A stretch of 54,885 nt of DNA from assembly GCA_964483155.1 (NCBI GenBank), contig CAZAAC010000013.1, forward strand, positions 1 through 54,885, read 5' to 3'. Below are positions 33,667 to 41,561 of the stretch, piece by piece. The translations under genes and the position numbers were made by a program. Under the pieces are notes generated by a model that was not told where the DNA came from, made no database searches, and saw only the letters and a list, made by a program, of their open reading frames with translations. This stretch comes from JAAYYM01 sp964483155. Its GTDB lineage: Bacteria; Bacillota; Clostridia; Lachnospirales; Lachnospiraceae. Each line of letters opens with the position of its first letter. The first letter of the stretch is position 1.

Positions 33667-34545
33667 ATGAAAATAAAAATAGGTTCTCATGTTGGAATGA
33701 GCGGGAAAGACATGTTCTTAGGCTCTGTACAGGAAGCAGTAAGCTATGGCGCCAACACCTTCATGGTATATACCGGAGCTCCACAAAATACCAGACGTAA
33801 AAACATAAGCGAGTTAAATATTCCAGCTGCACAGGCTTATATGAAAGAAGTCGGCATAGATGAATTTGTTGTCCATGCTCCCTACATTATTAACCTCGGC
33901 AATTCTGTCAATCCTGCAACCTATAAGCTTGCCGTGGAATTTCTTGCACTCGAACTGGAACGTGCAGCCGCAATGGGCTCTACGACTCTGATTTTACATC
34001 CAGGCTCCCATGTAGCCGCAGGGGTAGAGATCGGCATAACTAAAATAATAGAAGGAATTAATGAAGTGCTGACGGCAGATACGATATGCAATATTGCACT
34101 TGAGACCATGTCTGGAAAAGGCTCTGAAATCGGTCGCACCTTCGAAGAATTGGCGCGTATTTATGACGGTGTCCGTTATAATGATAAGCTACGTGTCTGC
34201 TTTGATACCTGTCATGTCAATGATGCCGGGTATGATATCGTAAATGACTTAGAAAGTGTATTTGACCGCTTTGATCACTTGATTGGGAAAAAGCAGATCG
34301 CTGTATTTCATGTTAATGATAGTAAAAACGAGCTTGGTGCTGCAAAGGATCGTCATGCCAACATCGATCAGGGAACGATTGGATTTGAGACTTTAAAAAA
34401 AGTTGTCTATCACCCTGACTTTTTGCATATTCCTAAGATACTCGAAACTCCTTATATAGATGACCCAGACCATTCTGGCGCGAAATTACCTCCTTATAAA
34501 GAGGAAATCGCAAGAATCCTGCATGCAAATCCCTTCCCTGCATAG
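33667..34545 (+). CDS. nfo: Endonuclease IV (AP endonuclease)
   Basis: This metal enzyme cuts DNA 5' to abasic sites in base excision repair. The 292-residue TIM barrel has the usual metal ligands in HAPYIINL, HPGSH, ALETM, CFDTCH, FHVND and ETPY. GGGAGG lies eight bases before the ATG at 33667; the upstream in-frame start at 33622 is not supported. A 7-base inverted repeat (TTACAAT/ATTGTAA, 33615-33640) precedes it. It is convergent with the nuclease-helicase gene, with only 7 bases between the stop codons, and lies near other DNA repair genes. Confidence 0.95.
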   Translation: MKIKIGSHVGMSGKDMFLGSVQEAVSYGANTFMVYTGAPQNTRRKNISELNIPAAQAYMKEVGIDEFVVHAPYIINLGNSVNPATYKLAVEFLALELERAAAMGSTTLILHPGSHVAAGVEIGITKIIEGINEVLTADTICNIALETMSGKGSEIGRTFEELARIYDGVRYNDKLRVCFDTCHVNDAGYDIVNDLESVFDRFDHLIGKKQIAVFHVNDSKNELGAAKDRHANIDQGTIGFETLKKVVYHPDFLHIPKILETPYIDDPDHSGAKLPPYKEEIARILHANPFPA

Positions 34546-34552
34546 ATTTCTA

Positions 34553-37024
34553 TCACTGACCACTCTGGTCATCTTCTTGAAGCGCCCAGAATTCAGCTAC
34601 TTCATTAGAAATAGAAGTGATATTACAAGTCTTAAAATGTTGCCACTCACGTGGGAACATTTTTTGATAAGGACGCGTCAGAAAACGATCATCTAATAGT
34701 ACCACGATACCTGTGTCTTCTACTGTTCTGATGACACGTCCTGCCGCTTGCAGCACTTTATTCATACCTGGATACCGATATGCATAATCATAACCTGGTA
34801 ATCCTTCTTCCTCATAACTATCTTTCAGTAATTCTCGCTCATTGCACACCATCGGAATACCTGTACCCACAATAATGGTACCAATCAGGCGATCATGCTG
34901 TAAATCAATTCCTTCGCTGAAAATGCCACCCATCACGCAAAATCCCAGCAATGTCTTTTCCATTTCATACTCGATATCCATATGAATCACTTCGCTAATT
35001 TCATAGTCCTCATTTCCCTCGAAACGCATTAAAAACTGCTCTCTTTCTTCTTCACGCATACCCGCCCTTTGCACGACATATTCCATACTATCGTCCGCAA
35101 AATATTCTTCATAGGCTTTGAGTACCTGACTTAAAAATGCATGCGAAGGAAAAAAAATCAGATAATTACCAATTTTTTCTTTTGCAATAAGATGAATGTA
35201 CTTTGCAATATGATAGTATTCCATTTCGCTACGTCTCGAATACTTACTTGTCACATCATTGCAGACAAATAAACCACGTTTTTTTTCATCAAATACTGAC
35301 TGCGCATAGACCGCATAGTCTTCATCATTTCCACTGAGAAGATTCCTGTAGTATGGGATTGGAAGCAGTGTCGCAGAAAAAAAAGCGGCGCTGGCTCCCT
35401 TATCGAGGCACTTCGTAATATTCTTTGCAGGATTCACGCACAACAGCTTTATCATAAATCTGCCTTCATCATTGTGCTCACAATAAGCAACATAATTATC
35501 ATTGATATTGTCATACATATTCAGAAAATGCCGCACTTGTAAATACAAATCAAAAACAGGTTCTCTTACCTCTCTGCGGTCCTCTTCCTCCATAAACTTT
35601 TCCATTTGCCCCATAAGCCGCGTCAGTACGACTAAAAAAGGAGAAAGGCTCATCCCCTCTGCAGAGCCATCAACGTCAAGAACCCGAAACACATCGCACT
35701 CCCGCTTTATAGAAAGCATAAATTTATTTGCACTGTCCAGTGCTTTTTCCAGTTTTTTATGATAAGGCTTTACCTGCTTCTTTAGTTCTAAAAAGTCTTC
35801 TTTATAAAGAATGGCACTATACATATCCATCGCCCTGTCGACCAGATTATGCGCTTCATCAATCAGAAACAAATAGTTTCCCTGCACACCCTCTGCAAAA
35901 AAGCGTCTGAGATATACATTAGGGTCAAAAACATAATTATAATCACATATAACTGCATCAGAAAAAAGAGATATGTCTAAACACATTTCAAATGGACAGA
36001 CCTCATATTTGGCTGCATATTCCTCGATACAATCCCTTTCAAAAACATCTTCTTGCATGAGCAAATCATAGATTGCATCATTTATTCTGTCATAATGTCC
36101 TTTGGCACGTGGACATGCATCAGGATTACAGTCCGCTACATCGTAGATACAGGTCTTTTCCTTTGCAGTAAGCATAACTGTCTTATAACGAAGTCCCTGC
36201 TTTCTCAGAAGCGCAAAACAGTCCTTCGCAACAGTCCTGGTGATTGTTTTCGCTGTTAAATAAAATAGTTTATCTCCTCTATCCTCGCCTACCGCTTTTA
36301 TTGCCGGAAATACCGTGGATATTGTTTTACCAACACCTGTTGGTGCTTCAATAAATATTTTCTTTTCATGGTAAATGGTGCGATACACCTGTGAAATTAA
36401 TTCCTTCTGACCTGCACGATAAGGAAAAGGAAATGCGGTTTCCTTAATAGACGTTTTACGTATTTTTTTCCATTCAAATTCAAATTTTGCCCATTTCGTA
36501 TAGACATCCATCAGATTCTGAAACCAATTCTGGATTTCTGCATAAGTATAGCTCTCATAAAAATACTTAAGTTCTTCTGTTTCAATACTGCAATATGTCA
36601 TTCGGACTCTTATTTCCTGTAGCTTGTTCTGCTCAGCATAAATATATGCATAGCATTTTGCCTGTGCCAAATGCACCGCAACAGGTTCTTTAATATATTC
36701 TAAATCCTTGTATACACTTTTTATTTCATCAATGGTTACAATTGCATCCTCCACACCTGCCGCCTGCTCGATGATCACACCGTCTGCACGCCCTTCAAGA
36801 ATAACATCAAAAGTATCCTCTACCGTTATTGTATGGCGCATAAAAAACTCCGCATGATATTCAGATCCCATTCGTCTCTGAATCATGCGGTGAATTCTAC
36901 CGCCTTCCTGCATGGAATTATCGCTTGCTGCCCGATGACGATTATCAATATTGCCGGAACGCAACACAAACTCAACTAAATTGCGTACCGAAATTCTTAT
37001 ACTGCCTCTTTCAAGCTGCTCCAT
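34553..37024 (-). CDS. PD-(D/E)XK nuclease fused to XPD/DinG-type FeS helicase
   Basis: The N-terminal about 180 residues carry a PD-(D/E)XK pattern like Cas4/RecB: GRADGVI with D81, DEIK (E100, K102) and QAKCYAYIY (Q121, Y125). Then follows a superfamily 2 helicase of the Rad3/XPD/DinG type with Walker A APTGVGKT (227-234) and DEAH (389-392). Cysteines 292, 299, 304, 343 and 348 lie between them, where these helicases bind a 4Fe-4S cluster. The C-terminal helicase half includes GIFSEGIDL and QAAGRVIR. A 5'-3' DNA helicase with nuclease action is likely. The ribosome site is weak. The HPr-like gene lies 30 bases upstream. Confidence 0.85.
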   Translation of the reverse strand: MEQLERGSIRISVRNLVEFVLRSGNIDNRHRAASDNSMQEGGRIHRMIQRRMGSEYHAEFFMRHTITVEDTFDVILEGRADGVIIEQAAGVEDAIVTIDEIKSVYKDLEYIKEPVAVHLAQAKCYAYIYAEQNKLQEIRVRMTYCSIETEELKYFYESYTYAEIQNWFQNLMDVYTKWAKFEFEWKKIRKTSIKETAFPFPYRAGQKELISQVYRTIYHEKKIFIEAPTGVGKTISTVFPAIKAVGEDRGDKLFYLTAKTITRTVAKDCFALLRKQGLRYKTVMLTAKEKTCIYDVADCNPDACPRAKGHYDRINDAIYDLLMQEDVFERDCIEEYAAKYEVCPFEMCLDISLFSDAVICDYNYVFDPNVYLRRFFAEGVQGNYLFLIDEAHNLVDRAMDMYSAILYKEDFLELKKQVKPYHKKLEKALDSANKFMLSIKRECDVFRVLDVDGSAEGMSLSPFLVVLTRLMGQMEKFMEEEDRREVREPVFDLYLQVRHFLNMYDNINDNYVAYCEHNDEGRFMIKLLCVNPAKNITKCLDKGASAAFFSATLLPIPYYRNLLSGNDEDYAVYAQSVFDEKKRGLFVCNDVTSKYSRRSEMEYYHIAKYIHLIAKEKIGNYLIFFPSHAFLSQVLKAYEEYFADDSMEYVVQRAGMREEEREQFLMRFEGNEDYEISEVIHMDIEYEMEKTLLGFCVMGGIFSEGIDLQHDRLIGTIIVGTGIPMVCNERELLKDSYEEEGLPGYDYAYRYPGMNKVLQAAGRVIRTVEDTGIVVLLDDRFLTRPYQKMFPREWQHFKTCNITSISNEVAEFWALQEDDQSGQ

Positions 37025-37054
37025 AATCGTTCCCGTGAATTATAGTATCATTGC

Positions 37055-37282
37055 CTATTCACAAATATCATATCGCTGAATAAAATTCTCGAATGCATCG
37101 TTCTTACCTGCATATTGAACTGTCAGCGGTTGATTGAAATCCAAACCCAAAACGCCTAAGATAGACTTTGCATCAATGATCACTCTGTTATAAAAGACAT
37201 TGATATCAAAATCACAGTTTGAGGCTCTTCTGACAAATTCTTTCGCATCGTCAAACGACAGTTTGATTTTATATTCGCACAT
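37055..37282 (-). CDS. HPr-like protein lacking the phosphorylatable histidine
   Basis: The 75-residue protein has the HPr fold signature: FDDAKEFVRRASNCDFDINVFYNRVIIDAKSILGVLGLDF. S40 in DAKSILG corresponds to the regulatory Ser46 of HPr. There is no histidine anywhere, so it cannot pass phosphate in the sugar phosphotransferase system. This recalls Crh of Bacillus, a regulatory HPr paralogue, but could also be a divergent adaptor. The ATG at 37282 follows AGAGG; the longer frame starts before that site. It sits directly upstream of the nuclease-helicase gene. Confidence 0.75.
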   Translation of the reverse strand: MCEYKIKLSFDDAKEFVRRASNCDFDINVFYNRVIIDAKSILGVLGLDFNQPLTVQYAGKNDAFENFIQRYDICE

Positions 37283-37357
37283 AATTACACCTCTTTCAGA
37301 TATTTTCACTCTTCGCATGCGTTATTGTGTACACTCCAAATCTCCCCGTGTTTAGTT

Positions 37358-37409
37358 ATTATACGCCATAAAATGAAAATGTCAAATAATATCCCATAAT
37401 ATGGAATAT
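37358..37409 (-). promoter_or_regulatory. Promoter of the HPr-like gene with upstream palindrome
   Basis: On the minus strand, -35 TTGACA (37380-37385) and -10 TATAAT (37358-37363) are 16 bases apart. Immediately upstream lies a near-perfect palindrome with arms at 37389-37397 (ATATCCCAT) and 37401-37409 (ATGGAATAT), matching at 8 of 9 positions. It is a candidate binding site for an unknown regulator. Confidence 0.7.
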
Positions 37410-37542
37410 CTTATTGTTCTTAAAAAAACACAAGATATTTGTATACTTCTTTTATATTCTTCCATATATTGTGGCTATAGTATACAAAATGACTAGTCCG
37501 GATTTCAGTGTGCTAAAGTACACCTTGTCTTTTCGCCTCATT

Positions 37543-38442
37543 TTATTCAAATTCAACCATATATTTTCGAAACTTAAGTGGTAACATTTGTTGCTGTAAC
37601 CGCTTATTTCTGCGTTCTTCGATCGTAATAGAGTGGCAAAATGCAGTAAAAAGCTCTTCATAATAAACTTCAGCATCAGAATAGTCCGATAATTCATCTT
37701 CCTCCAGTTTTTTTCCTCTGACAATTACCCAGCCAGTTTTCTGCCCGTTCATGCCACGCATGCTTTTATGAATAGCAAAAAGCTCTCTCCTGTCATCATA
37801 AATCATAAAATCCTCAAGTGGCAGTCGATCGGTAAAATGTGGCATTAACATTGGAAGAATATTATTTAGTGGTCCTATTTTTGCAAACAGGATACCATTC
37901 TTAAGTTCTTTGAAACGTAGAAATTCCCGCCAATGTCCTATTTCATTATCTACTCTGCGTGCCAATTCAAAAACTCTCGCCACATATGAATTTCCCAGAT
38001 TCGTCAGGACCTCTTCTCCATTTTGCATGGAAAAACCGCATACAATCGTCCGGTATACAGCATCACCCTTATCATAGTCAGTCGCATTCTTTCTTTTCCC
38101 TATGAGCTCCTTATCCTCAGCAGCAATGGCCTTACAAATTCCCTGATAGGTCAAAAACCCTAATCTATCACAAACCGCTTTCGTCACTTTTCGTGCTTTT
38201 TCTTCGTCGGTCTCTACCTCTACATACTCTGAAAATAATTCAAAATTTCTATAGTCGCCGCCAATCATATTTTCTTCTACACCCAGCAACTGGTATCCAT
38301 CATTTTCTGAAGCAAACTGTGGCATGCGTGTTTCCAGCTTACAATGACTGTGGCCAATCGTTCTCGCTTCCTTCCATGCCTCAAACACGCCTGAGAATAT
38401 CCCTTCTATTGAATTGTCACATATAAATATCTTGTGATTCAT
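37543..38442 (-). CDS. DUF4130 / TIGR03915-type protein, partner of radical SAM DNA-repair protein
   Basis: The 299-residue protein matches the family called probable DNA metabolism protein, found with the TIGR03916 radical SAM protein. Recognisable blocks are the start FICDNSIEGIFSGVFEAWKEARTIGHSHC and the C-terminal LPMLMPHFTDRLPLEDFMIYDDRRELFAIH. Its biochemical activity is not established. Some relatives are fused or linked to a uracil-DNA-glycosylase-type domain, but that domain is absent here: the protein ends soon after the DUF4130 part. It follows the radical SAM gene by 42 bases, so both should be expressed from the LexA-box promoter at about 39.97 kb. Confidence 0.85.
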   Translation of the reverse strand: MNHKIFICDNSIEGIFSGVFEAWKEARTIGHSHCKLETRMPQFASENDGYQLLGVEENMIGGDYRNFELFSEYVEVETDEEKARKVTKAVCDRLGFLTYQGICKAIAAEDKELIGKRKNATDYDKGDAVYRTIVCGFSMQNGEEVLTNLGNSYVARVFELARRVDNEIGHWREFLRFKELKNGILFAKIGPLNNILPMLMPHFTDRLPLEDFMIYDDRRELFAIHKSMRGMNGQKTGWVIVRGKKLEEDELSDYSDAEVYYEELFTAFCHSITIEERRNKRLQQQMLPLKFRKYMVEFE

Positions 38443-38484
38443 CTTTCTCTCCTTGTGTCTGTATCTCTCATTATAGTATCCGTC

Positions 38485-39834
38485 TCAACCAGAACCTGTC
38501 TGCAGTATTTCCGTAACCTGCTGTTGAAAACCGAATTTTACATCATCAAATAAACTGATCTGCTTATAGGTCATACCGTCCCGGCTGATTCCTACTGGCA
38601 AACGCTCCTTAACCTCTAGTAGATTATTGGCTATAAAATCCTCCTCCAGCTTCGTATGATACATCATTTTTCCATTGCAGGTAATAAAGTAAAGTGCTCT
38701 CTTTAATACTACTCCCACCTTTTTTAAATCTTCAAAGGTCAAACTGCCATGTCTTCTCGCCCATACGATACGCTGCGCTGATTTCGTTCCAATTCCCGGT
38801 ACGCGCAAGAGTGTTTTTTGATCTGCACGATTAATCTCTACTGGGAAAAACTCCAGATGGCGCAGTGCCCAATCACACTTTGGGTCAAACATCGTATTAA
38901 AATTTGGTCTGTCCTCACTTAACAGCTCATCTGCCTTAAACCCATAGAAACGAAGCAGGAAATCAGCCTGATATAAACGATGTTCCCTAAGAAGCGGCGG
39001 GCCTTCGAGTGTTGCCGGTAAATCCTTATCATGATTAATGTTAATAAAGGCAGAATAAAAAACACGCTTTAAATCAAATTTCTGATACAGGCTTTCTGCT
39101 ACCGATACAATCTGAAAATCACTTTCTGGAGTTGCCCCGATTACCATTTGGGTACTCTGTCCTGCTGGTACAAATCTCGGCGCATTTTTATATAAAACGA
39201 TTTCATTTTTATTTACAGCAATACCCGTCTGAATTTGTTTCATGGGTTTCAGAATCGTCTGTCTGGTCTTATTCGGTGCAATTGCCTTGAGTCCCTCCGC
39301 GGTCGGCAATTCTAAGTTAACGCTCATCCTGTCCACAATCAAGCCAAGTTTTCCAATAATACTCTCGTCCGTTCCAGGGATCGCTTTCACATGGATATAT
39401 CCCTGAAAATTGTGCTCCTTGCGGAGTTTCCATATGGCTTGATAAATAAGCTCCATTGTATAATTAGGACTATGAAGTATTCCTGAACTCAGAAACAAAC
39501 CTTCAATATAGTTTCTTCTATAAAACTGCATCGTCAGTTCACATATCTCGTCTGGCGTGAAAGAAACCCGTGGGACATCATTTGTCGCACGATTGATACA
39601 ATATTTGCAATTATAGATACACTCATTTGTAAATAATATTTTCAATAAAGAAATGCATCGTCCATCACCTGCAAAGCTATGGCAGATACCGCTTTTTACT
39701 GCATTACCCATGCCAGTGCCATCGCCACTTCTATCAACGCCACTACTCGTGCAGGAAACATCATATTTTGCAGCGTCTGATAAAATATTCAATTTGTCCA
39801 TGACAGACATTCCATCTTGCACGATATACTTCAT
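38485..39834 (-). CDS. Radical SAM / helix-hairpin-helix protein, putative DNA modification or repair (TIGR03916-type)
   Basis: The 449-residue protein has the radical SAM cysteine motif CIYNCKYC (C72, C76, C79) followed by a TIM-barrel domain. Near the end is a helix-hairpin-helix DNA-binding motif NRADQKTLLRVPGIGTKSAQ (335-354). The start region MDKLNILSDAAKYDVSC is typical of the family. It should generate a 5'-deoxyadenosyl radical and act on DNA; the substrate is unknown. I chose the ATG at 39834, which has AGGTG about seven bases upstream; the longer frame from 39930 would begin beside the LexA boxes with no ribosome site. Two SOS boxes at the promoter suggest induction by DNA damage. 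Confidence 0.88.
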   Translation of the reverse strand: MKYIVQDGMSVMDKLNILSDAAKYDVSCTSSGVDRSGDGTGMGNAVKSGICHSFAGDGRCISLLKILFTNECIYNCKYCINRATNDVPRVSFTPDEICELTMQFYRRNYIEGLFLSSGILHSPNYTMELIYQAIWKLRKEHNFQGYIHVKAIPGTDESIIGKLGLIVDRMSVNLELPTAEGLKAIAPNKTRQTILKPMKQIQTGIAVNKNEIVLYKNAPRFVPAGQSTQMVIGATPESDFQIVSVAESLYQKFDLKRVFYSAFININHDKDLPATLEGPPLLREHRLYQADFLLRFYGFKADELLSEDRPNFNTMFDPKCDWALRHLEFFPVEINRADQKTLLRVPGIGTKSAQRIVWARRHGSLTFEDLKKVGVVLKRALYFITCNGKMMYHTKLEEDFIANNLLEVKERLPVGISRDGMTYKQISLFDDVKFGFQQQVTEILQTGSG

Positions 39835-39937
39835 ATTTTCACCTATTTCACGCCATATGCACCTTGTAATTTTATATGCTCTTTTGGTTCTTTCGCTTCT
39901 ATCCACTTTTTTAGTTAAATATTCTAACACAGAGGTT

Positions 39938-39964
39938 CGAATACATGTTCCGAACGCTTGTTCT
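39938..39964 (-). promoter_or_regulatory. Two abutting LexA/DinR (SOS) boxes
   Basis: On the minus strand AGAACAAGCGTTCG (39951-39964) contains the exact core GAAC-N4-GTTC and fits the Gram-positive consensus CGAACRNRYGTTYC at 12 of 14 positions. A second site, forward CGAATACATGTTCC (39938-39951), fits with one changed core base. They share one base, so the boxes sit end to end. Both lie just downstream of the -10 of the radical SAM operon, where a bound repressor would block transcription. Confidence 0.85.
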
Positions 39965-39971
39965 TTTTATT

Positions 39972-40000
39972 AGAATATCATACTCTTTTCTGAAATGCAA
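39972..40000 (-). promoter_or_regulatory. Sigma-A promoter of the radical SAM operon
   Basis: On the minus strand, -35 TTGCAT (39995-40000) and -10 TATTCT (39972-39977) are 17 bases apart. Predicted transcription starts near 39965, at the edge of the first LexA box. Confidence 0.7.
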
Positions 40001-40041
40001 GTAGAAAATGTGTATCGTAACGATTTCCTAAATAAAAAAAT

Positions 40042-40076
40042 ATTGCTCCAGCAAATTTTTCCTTTGCCAGAGCAAT
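40042..40076 (-). terminator. Intrinsic terminator after uraA
   Basis: Arms ATTGCTC (40042-40048) and GAGCAAT (40070-40076) extend inward with GCAAA/TTTGC around a CA/CA mismatch. On the minus strand the stem is followed by ATTTTTTTATTT. It lies 33 bases past the uraA stop. Confidence 0.85.
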
Positions 40077-40109
40077 AACCTTATTTTTTAAAAATAGATT
40101 GATTTTATG

Positions 40110-41381
40110 CTACTCCACTATGGAGTCATCTCCCTTTGGAAGAACCGCTGCGAGAAGAATACCCGCAATCGCTGCAAGTGCCATTCCTGAAATAGACACT
40201 GTGCCGTAAAGAGGAATACTGTCACAACCGATACCAAGTACCAGAATCAGCGCTGCAATAATCAGGTTACGACTGTTGCCAAAGTTCAAACGGGCATTAA
40301 TCAGTATTCTTACACCAACTGCTGCAATCATACCATAGAGAACAATGCTGATTCCGCCTGTTACTGCTGCTGGAATGCTCGCGATGAAGGCGCCAACCTT
40401 GCCTAAAAGCCCAAGTACAATTGCAAAAACTGCTGCAATACGGATCACTGCTGGATCATAATTTTTCGTAACTGCCAAAACACCTGTATTTTCACCATAA
40501 GTTGTATTAGCTGGACCACCAAGCAAACCTGCAAAAGCAGTTGCAAGACCATCGCCTAATACTGTTCTATGAATGCCAGGATCAACCATAAAGTTTTTAC
40601 CACATACAGCACTATTCGTAGTAATATCACCTACATGCTCAATAAACGTAACAAGCGCAATTGGAGCAATTGCTAAGATTGCATCCGCTTGAAATACAGG
40701 TAGTAAAGTAACCTGTGCTAAAATATTGGCATCCGCAAATGCAAAGAAATGTGCTGTTGTAACTCTCGTGAAATCGCATAAACCCAATGGGATACAAACT
40801 AAAAAGCCTGCAATGATTGCGAAGAGAATCGGCATCAGGTTAAAAATACCCTTTGCAAATACAGAAATAATAATGATGGTTGCCAGAACGACTACCGTTA
40901 CTAAAACTGATTTTAGGTCAAACACACTACCACCTGCATAAAAAGCATTTGTGATTGCTGAAGAGCTTAGTCGCAGACCTATAACAATAATAACAGGTCC
41001 TGTAACAATTGGTGGTAATAATTGATTTACTTTTTCATATCCAAACAGCTTAATCAATCCTGCCAATACTACATACACTAGACCAGCTACAATCAGTGCA
41101 CCTTTTACAGCTGCAAGTCTCGGAAAAAAGTCTGCATCACCCATCCTTGCACTTCCGATGACAGCCATGATACCGCCCATGAAAGCAAAACTAGATCCTA
41201 AAAAAACAGGAACCTTTTTCTTTGTAACAAGATGAAAAATCAATGTGCCAACACCTGCGCAGAACAAGGTGATTGCCGTATCTAGTCCTGTCAAAGCCGG
41301 AACTAGAACCGTCGCCCCGAACATTGCGAGTGTGTGCTGGATACCAAGCAGTAATTTCTGATATTTAGTCTTTTGCCCCAT
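40110..41381 (-). CDS. uraA: Uracil permease (NCS2 family)
   Basis: This proton-coupled membrane transporter imports uracil for salvage. The 423-residue protein has about 12-14 helices and the NCS2 features LLLGIQHTLAMFGATVLVPALTG at the start and TTYGENTGVLAVTKNYDP in the conserved re-entrant region. The start MGQKTKYQKLLLGIQH resembles UraA/PyrP rather than xanthine permeases. AGGAGGG lies about seven bases before the ATG. A strong hairpin with a T-run sits only 34 bases before the start codon, downstream of a good promoter, so transcript attenuation is likely. Confidence 0.92.
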   Translation of the reverse strand: MGQKTKYQKLLLGIQHTLAMFGATVLVPALTGLDTAITLFCAGVGTLIFHLVTKKKVPVFLGSSFAFMGGIMAVIGSARMGDADFFPRLAAVKGALIVAGLVYVVLAGLIKLFGYEKVNQLLPPIVTGPVIIVIGLRLSSSAITNAFYAGGSVFDLKSVLVTVVVLATIIIISVFAKGIFNLMPILFAIIAGFLVCIPLGLCDFTRVTTAHFFAFADANILAQVTLLPVFQADAILAIAPIALVTFIEHVGDITTNSAVCGKNFMVDPGIHRTVLGDGLATAFAGLLGGPANTTYGENTGVLAVTKNYDPAVIRIAAVFAIVLGLLGKVGAFIASIPAAVTGGISIVLYGMIAAVGVRILINARLNFGNSRNLIIAALILVLGIGCDSIPLYGTVSISGMALAAIAGILLAAVLPKGDDSIVE

Positions 41382-41415
41382 AAAAAAACCCTCCTATGAT
41401 TTGTGTTCCCATAAA

Positions 41416-41457
41416 AAGAGGCATGTTCAAAATTTCATATTTTTGAAACAGCCTCTT
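41416..41457 (-). promoter_or_regulatory. Candidate transcription attenuator in the uraA leader
   Basis: Arms AAGAGGC (41416-41422) and GCCTCTT (41451-41457) extend inward through GTTCAAAA/TTTTGAAAC. On the minus strand the stem ends in CTTTTTA, so it looks like an intrinsic terminator. It lies between the only visible uraA promoter and the start codon. The upstream pfkB-type gene could also use it as its own terminator. No PyrR binding loop or riboswitch core is clear. Confidence 0.6.
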
Positions 41458-41479
41458 ATTTGAGTTATCTCCACTACAT

Positions 41480-41508
41480 ATTGTATTTCATGTATAGTGA
41501 AAACACAA
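41480..41508 (-). promoter_or_regulatory. Promoter of uraA
   Basis: On the minus strand, -35 TTGTGT (41503-41508) and -10 TACAAT (41480-41485) are 17 bases apart. The leader of about 95 bases contains the terminator-like hairpin. Confidence 0.6.
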
Positions 41509-41561
41509 GAAAAATTATATTTTTTTTGCAAAAAAATTTATAGGGAACCATTAGCCTCCTG

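Noticed and set aside
41382..41479. PyrR-binding leader for uraA
   Set aside because: Only AGAGGCT resembles the PyrR loop; the rest of the consensus and an anti-antiterminator are not visible.
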